Part shown: positions 1-4,065 of the stretch, piece by piece
How positions within the stretch are numbered: position 1 is the stretch's first letter
Layout of the letters: the number at the start of each line of letters is the position of its first letter
Source: an uncultured Oscillospiraceae bacterium
Lineage (GTDB): Bacteria; Bacillota; Clostridia; Oscillospirales; Acutalibacteraceae
Reading direction: 5' to 3'
DNA length: 5,486 nucleotides
NCBI GenBank assembly: GCA_900550095.1
Contig: URRG01000175.1
Span: 1-5,486, forward strand
Made by a program: the position numbers and the translations under genes
Notes under the pieces: generated by a model
Database searches by the model: none
What the model was told of the DNA's origin: nothing
What the model saw: the letters and a program-made list of their open reading frames with translations, nothing else

Positions 1-18
1 TGTACTTGAACCTGTATG

Positions 19-1221
19 TCACCGGCGCAGTTCCAAAAGCTTGTTTTTCAGTTCGCCTTCGATCCGGCCCAGCTCCTTTTCAGCCTCCATACGTTTCTGA
101 TGGCCCTCTGTCTGGATACGCATGACCTCGTCCAGCGTGGAAATCAGGGATTCGTTGGTAGCCTTCAGGGTTTCCATATCCACGATTCCGCGTTCAGATT
201 CTTTGGCGGTTTCTACGGTCGCCATTTTCAGGGTCTCCGCATTTTTGCGGAGGAGCTGGTTCGTCATATCGGTGACTTCCCGCTGGGCCTCCACGGCCTG
301 CTGAGAATGGGTCACGCCCAGCGCCAGAACCATCTGGCTTTTCCACAGTGGAATGGTATTCACGATGGTAGACTGGATCTTTTCCGACATAAGGGTGTCG
401 TTGTTCTGCACAAGGCGGATCTGCGGGGCCATTTGAATGGAAATCATCCTGGTCAGCTCCAGGTCGTGGAGCTTTTTTTCAAACCGGTTGCAAAGGGCGG
501 AAAGATCGTTGGCAGCCTGGGCGTCTTCGGGCAGCCCCGTTTCCTGCGCCTTTTTTGCCAGAGCGGGGAGATCTTCCTCCTGCACCTTTTTCAGTTTCTT
601 CTTGCCTGCCAGGATATACATGGTGAGCTCACGGAAATATACCTTATTGGTTTCGTACATTTTATCCAGCATGGCTACGTCTTTCATCAGCGTGATCTGA
701 TGCTGCTCCAGCATGCCGGTGATCTTGTCGATATTGGCTTCCGCCTTATCGTATTTTGCGCGCATCGCCGTGATTTTGTTGGCACTCCTTTTGAAGAAGC
801 TGAAGAAGCCCTTCTGCTCTTCCTCTACGTCGAACTCTTTCAGTTCCGTGACCACGTTGCTCAAAAGCTCGCCTACCTGGCCCAGATCCTTTGTGCGCAC
901 ATTGTTCAGCGCCGCCTCGGAAAAATCCGCTATCTTTTTCTGCGCCCCAGCGCCGTACTGCATGATAAGGGCGCTGTTGCTCAGCTCGATGCGGGAGCTG
1001 AATTCCTCCACCTGCCGCTTTTCTTCCTCGGAGAGCATGGCCTCCGCCTGAGCCTCCACGGATTCCTCTTTGGGGGTGGTCGTCTGCCCGGCGTCATTGG
1101 GAGCCGCCAGCTCTGTTTCGGCATCAAAGGGCTCCAGTGTGAGAGAAGGGGAAGCAGGAGCGAAAGGATCGGCGGAAACGGCTTCTTTCACGGCATCCTT
1201 CGGTTCAAACAATTCATTCAT
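19..1221 (-). CDS. telA: TelA/YaaN-family toxic anion resistance protein
   Basis: A 400-residue cytoplasmic protein of the TelA family (Pfam toxic anion resistance family). The family is named for tellurite resistance; its biochemical role is not settled, and it is linked to tolerance of tellurite and envelope-active agents. Seen here: an acidic, Ala/Pro-rich N-terminus (about 1-60) with no signal peptide or membrane segment, then an almost wholly helical, charged protein. The best family signature is the C-terminal half: IPLWKSQMVLALG (290-302), VTDMTNQLLRKNAE (316-329), AKESERGIVDMETLK (339-353), and a final coiled coil rich in Glu, Lys and Arg (about 360-400). The length matches the family norm. 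The start is ATG at 1221, because GAGGTG lies 6 nt upstream; a GTG nine bases earlier is inside that site. It is the distal gene of the xpaC operon, 181 bases after xpaC. No separate promoter was convincing. Its terminator lies beyond the window. Family assignment is very sure; the substrate is unknown. Confidence 0.95.
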   Translation of the reverse strand: MNELFEPKDAVKEAVSADPFAPASPSLTLEPFDAETELAAPNDAGQTTTPKEESVEAQAEAMLSEEEKRQVEEFSSRIELSNSALIMQYGAGAQKKIADFSEAALNNVRTKDLGQVGELLSNVVTELKEFDVEEEQKGFFSFFKRSANKITAMRAKYDKAEANIDKITGMLEQHQITLMKDVAMLDKMYETNKVYFRELTMYILAGKKKLKKVQEEDLPALAKKAQETGLPEDAQAANDLSALCNRFEKKLHDLELTRMISIQMAPQIRLVQNNDTLMSEKIQSTIVNTIPLWKSQMVLALGVTHSQQAVEAQREVTDMTNQLLRKNAETLKMATVETAKESERGIVDMETLKATNESLISTLDEVMRIQTEGHQKRMEAEKELGRIEGELKNKLLELRR

Positions 1222-1227
1222 GGGAAA

Positions 1228-1233
1228 CACCTC
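1228..1233 (-). promoter_or_regulatory. telA ribosome binding site, decides the start
   Basis: GAGGTG on the minus strand, 6 nt before the ATG at 1221. The last three bases form a GTG that extends the open frame by three codons. That GTG has no site of its own, so the ATG is preferred. Confidence 0.8.
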
Positions 1234-1286
1234 AATTCATTTTTGTTAGTGTATGCGGCGCTCATGGCTCCATTCTCTATCGGACG

Positions 1287-1319
1287 GCTCCATGCCGGGA
1301 GCGTTTTTCGGCATGAAGC
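1287..1319 (-). promoter_or_regulatory. xpaC-telA intercistronic hairpin
   Basis: Read on the minus strand, GCTTCATGCCG (1319-1309) pairs with CGGCATGGAGC (1297-1287). This gives an 11-bp stem with one G-U pair and an 11-nt loop. On the plus strand the same position would be an A-C mismatch, so the structure fits RNA made in the operon direction. No T-run follows, so it is not a standard terminator. A short palindrome, TGCGGCCCGCA, sits next to it upstream (1330-1320). A role in mRNA processing or stability, or in setting telA output, is inference. Confidence 0.5.
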
Positions 1320-1402
1320 TGCGGGCCGCATTTTTAGGAAAAACGGGGCGGAGAATAGAATCTGAAAGCCGGGACGGCAGAAAGGACCCGCTATGTGTCC
1401 GT

Positions 1403-2635
1403 CTATTTTCCGGAAGAGGCGCGAGGACTCCCTTCCTTATGGAAATCTCCGGAGGAGGTCAGCCCTTCCTGGGCAAACATGGCCTCCAGAACGGAGATAT
1501 CCGAAGCGATATCGAGGATATCGTCTTCGTATAGGGTATCCATCAGGGAGCTGAATGCCTGATGGATGGTATCCAGCGTGTGGGAGATTTCCTCTTTGGC
1601 AGAAAGGATTTTCTGGCTCTGGATGGGCTGGGAATCGAATTCCTGATAGGCGTTCAGGAGCTTCAGAGTAGTGGGCAGGTAGTAGCTCATAAAGCGGCGG
1701 ATATCGGGCAGCTTTCCCGGTCTCTTTTCCACACAGGCAAAGATACGCACCGTCACGGCCTCAAGCTGAGAAATCTTCCGGGAGATTTCTTCCCCCGGAA
1801 TAGCGTCATTGACCCGCCGTATCTGGCGGATATATGCCCGTCCTTCCCGGATGGCCTCATCCAGCTCCGGATCTCCCGAGCACGCCGGGGAAGCGTCCTC
1901 TGTTTTCTGCCGGGCGTCCTCCGCCTGCCTTTGGCGCTTGGCGTCTTCCGCCAGAAGATAGAGCCGGTAGGTCTCCTCTGTGAGCATGAGGGTGGTTTGC
2001 TCCTCGTCTATATGGCCGTTGGGGAACCATCCTGCGGCGATCATTTTCTGTACGCGGTTTTTTGTTTTTTCCACCTTTTCCATAGAAGCGGAGGCAAGCT
2101 GTTCCAGAGAGCAGAATTCCGCGTCTCCTATGAACTTTCTGTATCGCTGAAAACGGTTGATCTTTCCGCTCCGGCTGCCGGAAAAGACGGCCAATATGAA
2201 GGAGAGAAGGAAAAACACGCCGCAGACGGCGGCGAGAGGAGCCAGAATGGGAAGAAAAGAGAGGGCTGCAACCAGACTGACAAGAAAAGCCAGGCCGAAT
2301 ACAGCAGAAAGCAGGCTCCCTAAGACCAGAAGAAAGGTATATATCCCCTTGGAGGGAGGACTGAACCGTGCGGAGGAGGCCCGCTCATATGTGGGCTTCT
2401 CCCGCCTGCCCGAAGAAGGGGCTTCATACACCTGAGCCGGTTCGCTGGGCTGCACGTTCACAGGATCTCCCGAATTTGCCAGATCGCTGACTTCCCGTAT
2501 GGTGATATCGATATTATTGCGCAGCTCTTCCAGGTTTCTGGAATAGGAAACGCCCTTGATGGCGTCCTGCACGATGCTGCTTATATTCTTTTTCCTGTAT
2601 GGACGATGGCTTCCATATTTCGGATTTTGATTCAT
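1403..2635 (-). CDS. xpaC: XpaC-family membrane protein (5-bromo-4-chloroindolyl phosphate hydrolysis family)
   Basis: A 410-residue membrane protein of the XpaC family. The family name comes from a phosphatase-indicator phenotype in Bacillus; enzymatic activity is not established. Seen here: an amphipathic N-terminal segment (ISSIVQDAIKG, 18-28) followed by a helix, EELRNNIDITIREV (36-49); a Pro/Ser-rich linker (about 52-95); two hydrophobic helices (about 97-128 and 129-151); then a long charged helical region (about 155-300). The family-typical C-terminal motif reads FMSYYLPTTLKLLNAY (315-330), followed by DTLYEDDILDIASDISVLE (366-384). It is about twice as long as the B. subtilis protein as I remember it; the extra length is the N-terminal helix/linker and the region around 225-300. 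The start is ATG at 2635, with GGAGGA 6 nt upstream; a TTG fifteen bases earlier is less likely. It is the first gene of an operon with telA, an arrangement also known as xpaC-yaaN in Bacillus, so XpaC probably anchors TelA-dependent activity at the membrane (inference). Confidence 0.9.
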   Translation of the reverse strand: MNQNPKYGSHRPYRKKNISSIVQDAIKGVSYSRNLEELRNNIDITIREVSDLANSGDPVNVQPSEPAQVYEAPSSGRREKPTYERASSARFSPPSKGIYTFLLVLGSLLSAVFGLAFLVSLVAALSFLPILAPLAAVCGVFFLLSFILAVFSGSRSGKINRFQRYRKFIGDAEFCSLEQLASASMEKVEKTKNRVQKMIAAGWFPNGHIDEEQTTLMLTEETYRLYLLAEDAKRQRQAEDARQKTEDASPACSGDPELDEAIREGRAYIRQIRRVNDAIPGEEISRKISQLEAVTVRIFACVEKRPGKLPDIRRFMSYYLPTTLKLLNAYQEFDSQPIQSQKILSAKEEISHTLDTIHQAFSSLMDTLYEDDILDIASDISVLEAMFAQEGLTSSGDFHKEGSPRASSGK

Positions 2636-2821
2636 GGATGTTCCTCCCAATCCTCCAAATGCCTCAAATCTTCGCCTGCGGAGGCATCTTAATGCTTTCT
2701 GCCGCCGAAAGGAGGCTTCAAAAGCATGGAACGCTTCCTGCCGGGCAGAAAGGATATTCCGGCTTTCCGGTTTCCGTTATGGATGCGCGGACGCTTTTCA
2801 GACGTTGCGACCATTGCGATT
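2636..2821 (-). promoter_or_regulatory. Structured xpaC leader, about 185 nt
   Basis: This is the inferred untranslated leader from the predicted start near 2821 to the xpaC ATG. AGATGCCTC (2689-2681) can pair with GAGGCATTT (2665-2657) in a 9-bp stem with one G-U pair, ending directly at the first GGAGGA. Part of the same left arm can instead form a small GCCT/AGGC stem. Two anti-ribosome-binding-site sequences lie in the leader: CCTCCTTT (2715-2708) and CCTCC (2684-2680). Either could mask one of the two GGAGG sites. I recognise no known riboswitch class. Translational control is inference from the pairing. Confidence 0.4.
2642..2647 (-). promoter_or_regulatory. xpaC ribosome binding site (second of two)
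   Basis: GGAGGA on the minus strand, 6 nt before the ATG at 2635. A second GGAGGA lies at 2656-2651. It directly abuts a TTG at 2650, leaving no spacer, so it cannot serve that TTG well. The inner ATG is therefore the start. Two tandem sites are unusual and may take part in leader structure. Confidence 0.8.
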
Positions 2822-2827
2822 TTTTAC

Positions 2828-2856
2828 ATTATACATCACTTTTTCTGTGTTGACAA
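2828..2856 (-). promoter_or_regulatory. Sigma-A promoter for xpaC-telA
   Basis: On the minus strand the -35 box is TTGTCA (2856-2851, five of six consensus bases). It is followed by a 17-nt spacer and a perfect TATAAT (2833-2828). Transcription would begin near 2821. This is the best promoter in the window and fits housekeeping expression of the operon. Its -35 box overlaps the rightward -35 box on the opposite strand. Confidence 0.82.
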
Positions 2857-2878
2857 TCAAACTTTTGAACTGTATTTC
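2850..2878 (+). promoter_or_regulatory. Candidate rightward promoter for the small beta-rich gene
   Basis: A perfect TTGACA (2850-2855) is followed after 17 nt by TATTTC (2873-2878), only three of six consensus bases. TGTATT (2871-2876) at 15 nt is an alternative -10. The spacer holds a small palindrome, TCAAA-CT-TTTGA (2857-2868), that could be a protein site. With such a weak -10 it would probably need help or be weak. Confidence 0.42.
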
Positions 2879-2896
2879 TCAATGAAGATGGCGAAA

Positions 2897-2951
2897 GGAT
2901 TCACCGGAATCCATGCCGGGGCATAGGATGAAATATGGGGGGATTCCCCAT
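2897..2951 (+). promoter_or_regulatory. Leader with three short hairpins and an alternative pairing
   Basis: Three inverted repeats lie in a row before the gene at 2968. They are GGATTC/GAATCC (2897-2902 with 2907-2912), ATGC/GCAT (2913-2916 with 2921-2924), and ATGGGG/CCCCAT (2935-2940 with 2946-2951). The last ends only 3 nt before the AAGGAGG ribosome binding site. GGAATCC (2906-2912) can also pair with GGATTCC (2941-2947) over 7 bp, which would break both the first and the third hairpin. This is a switch-like layout, but I do not recognise a known ligand-binding fold. Confidence 0.4.
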
Positions 2952-2954
2952 GAA

Positions 2955-2961
2955 AAGGAGG
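2955..2961 (+). promoter_or_regulatory. Ribosome binding site that decides the start at 2968
   Basis: AAGGAGG with a 6-nt spacer to the ATG at 2968. Two earlier in-frame ATGs, at 2935 and 2950, have no comparable site. They fall inside the ATGGGG/CCCCAT hairpin. Confidence 0.85.
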
Positions 2962-2967
2962 CCGCTT

Positions 2968-3348
2968 ATGGATACGATACAGTCTTTATACACGGTAACT
3001 TTGCAGACCCCCGGAGGGATCCTGCGGGGCAGCATGCAGCTGCGGATGGATGAAACAACTGCCGAGGGTGTATTGATTTGGGAATCCTGCCGGATCCCCT
3101 TTTCTGGCGTTCCCGTCCGGAACGGGGAGGCGGCCTTTCAAGGGAGGCTGAAGACCCCTCCTATAGGCCTGACGGTGCGCGTCCGGCTGAAAGATAACGG
3201 AAATGTCCTTCAGGGAATGGTGATCACGCCCTTTGGGAGCTTTCCCGCTTATGGGCGCAGGATACGGGAAGGCTCCTGCGGGAAATCCCGGGAAGCGTTG
3301 CCGCCCGGCGGCTTTGGAAGAGGGAAAGGCCCTTCCGGCGGCAGATAA
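2968..3348 (+). CDS. Small beta-rich two-repeat protein of unknown function
   Basis: A 126-residue protein with no signal peptide or membrane segment. Residues about 7-97 alternate hydrophobic and polar residues, as in beta strands, and fall into two related halves. LQTPGGILRGSMQLRM (12-27) and LKTPPIGLTVRVRL (61-74) are each followed by a turn, a hydrophobic strand and an FxxF/FSG-type segment (FGSFPAYG, 89-96). I recognise the style of small Clostridia proteins with a TPxG start and a G-x-F-x-G-type end, possibly a lipocalin-like or half-barrel fold, but know no established function. The tail (98-126) is Gly/Arg/Lys-rich and looks unstructured; family-like sequence stops near residue 98. 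The start is ATG at 2968, set by AAGGAGG 6 nt upstream. It is divergent from xpaC and convergent with the Cys/His protein gene. It is a real gene by its start signals and pattern; any role with XpaC-TelA is guesswork. Confidence 0.75.
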   Translation: MDTIQSLYTVTLQTPGGILRGSMQLRMDETTAEGVLIWESCRIPFSGVPVRNGEAAFQGRLKTPPIGLTVRVRLKDNGNVLQGMVITPFGSFPAYGRRIREGSCGKSREALPPGGFGRGKGPSGGR

Positions 3349-3356
3349 GGGAAAAT

Positions 3357-3402
3357 GGCCTAAAGAGAATGGAGCTTTCCGTTTTTCTTCAGCCTTTAGG
3401 CC
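3357..3402. terminator. Shared hairpin between convergent genes
   Basis: GGCCTAAAG (3357-3365) and CTTTAGGCC (3394-3402) form a perfect 9-bp inverted repeat with a 28-nt interior. It lies in the 113-base gap between two convergent genes. Leftward, the stem is followed directly by ATTTTCC. Rightward, a T5 run comes only after about 11 more bases. It fits a bidirectional terminator better in the leftward direction. The long loop and short T-runs make it weaker than a textbook case. Confidence 0.5.
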
Positions 3403-3461
3403 GCGGGAAACTGTTTTTCAAAAGAGAGCGGAAGAACGGCTTATTAAGATGGATTGGGGCG

Positions 3462-3683
3462 TCATAACTTGAACTCCTCCGGGTCGTATTCCCGAAGGGG
3501 CGGGAGGTTCCGGGGCGTCCGTTTCAGGGGGTCGTACCGGAAACGGCGGCAGCCGGGTTCTCCTATGGCGCGGTGCACGGCGCAGAAGGCCTGACCGTCC
3601 CTGCGGAAGCTGTGAATACAGCACTCGCAGTCGGATTCCCTGGCAGTATTGAAGAATGATGCTTTGCGGCGCTTTTTTTCCAT
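3462..3683 (-). CDS. Small Cys/His protein, candidate metal-binding, function unknown
   Basis: A 73-residue basic protein with no membrane segment. It begins MEKKRRKASFF and carries a cluster of potential metal ligands: Cys19, Cys21 and Cys22, then Cys34-x2-His37, then Cys45 (in GEPGCRRFRYDPL). A conserved-looking C-terminal segment follows: proline-rich PRNLPPLREYDPEEF (57-71). The spacing suggests a small zinc-binding or iron-sulphur fold, but no named family comes to mind beyond similar short hypothetical proteins of gut Clostridia that I recall only in outline. The start is ATG at 3683, with AGGAGG 6 nt upstream (3695-3690). It stands alone downstream of the ylbJ terminator, with its own candidate promoter at 3844-3852, and ends facing the shared hairpin. 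Confidence is high that it is a gene, low on role. Confidence 0.82.
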   Translation of the reverse strand: MEKKRRKASFFNTARESDCECCIHSFRRDGQAFCAVHRAIGEPGCRRFRYDPLKRTPRNLPPLREYDPEEFKL

Positions 3684-3734
3684 GTGAAGCCTCCTGTTCG
3701 GTCTTCTGCGGCTTTAAAACACGAGATTGACGGT

Positions 3735-3748
3735 AAGATTGTAATCTT
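3735..3748. promoter_or_regulatory. Palindrome AAGATT-GT-AATCTT
   Basis: A perfect inverted repeat with 6-base arms and a 2-base centre, in the leader of the Cys/His gene. Its middle contains TACAAT on the minus strand (3743-3738), a five-of-six match to a -10 box. I see no matching -35 box at 16-18 nt. It may be a repressor site or a second, weak promoter. The size is small enough for chance. Confidence 0.3.
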
Positions 3749-3843
3749 TCTGCATCTTGAAAGCGTTTGAAACCATATGGAACTGACTGTAGAAATGAAG
3801 CTATGGAGCAACATAGCAGCATAAACTGCGTATCTGGATAGAA

Positions 3844-3852
3844 AGTATAGCA
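3844..3852 (-). promoter_or_regulatory. Candidate extended -10 promoter for the Cys/His gene
   Basis: On the minus strand TGCTATACT (3852-3844) fits the extended -10 form TGnTATAAT with one mismatch. The -35 region is poor (TGGAAT at 17 nt), which extended -10 promoters tolerate. Transcription would start near 3837, giving a leader of about 150 nt. It lies just downstream of the ylbJ terminator, as expected for an independent unit. Confidence 0.5.
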
Positions 3853-3905
3853 TGCTTCCGGGAAAAATTCCATAGAAGGCGGGAAGAAAGAGAACCGCTG
3901 CCAAG

Positions 3906-3934
3906 AAAGCCGTCCGGCACAACCGGACGGCTTT
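3906..3934 (-). terminator. Intrinsic terminator after the YlbJ-like gene
   Basis: AAAGCCGTCCGG (3906-3917) and CCGGACGGCTTT (3923-3934) form a perfect 12-bp, GC-rich stem with a 5-nt loop. In the leftward direction the stem ends in CTTT and continues CTTGG, a short T-rich tail. It lies about 130 bases past the ylbJ stop codon and before the promoter of the next gene. The A-rich far side would also allow some rightward termination. Confidence 0.85.
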
Positions 3935-4065
3935 ACAGAGAATGGGAGAATCGAAGGAGCGTTTAAAAAAGCGGTATATGCGGTATACAAAAGACCCGGA
4001 CGCCCTCCGCGCGGCTCCTGATCCGGATGCGAAGGGTTCTCCCGTATCTGCGGTTCGGCGGGTTT

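Larger units (their letters stand above)
3684..4065. other. Non-coding gap between ylbJ and the Cys/His gene
   Basis: About 380 bases with no supported gene. It holds the ylbJ terminator (3906-3934), a candidate extended -10 promoter (3844-3852) and a 14-base palindrome (3735-3748). It also has an 8-base direct repeat, GCGGTATA, at 3971-3978 and 3980-3987. Open frames crossing it on the minus strand run through the terminator and look compositional. Confidence 0.6.

Noticed and set aside
1244..1315. A possible short peptide (about 23 codons) just before telA on the minus strand
   Set aside because: It has no ribosome binding site, and its first codons are explained by the hairpin arm CATGCCG.
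16..1365. A 449-codon open frame on the plus strand opposite telA
   Set aside because: It mirrors telA almost exactly, has no ribosome binding site, and its protein is a His/Phe/Leu-rich composition typical of antisense shadows. telA has clear family motifs.
1562..2323. A 253-codon open frame on the plus strand opposite xpaC
   Set aside because: It is antisense to a recognised gene, with no start signal and no recognisable domain.
3971..3987. Direct repeat GCGGTATA twice, and a GTATA/TATAC mini-hairpin followed by T6 on the minus strand
   Set aside because: The stem is only five A/T-rich pairs and the strong terminator at 3906-3934 lies just downstream, so a second terminator is not supported.
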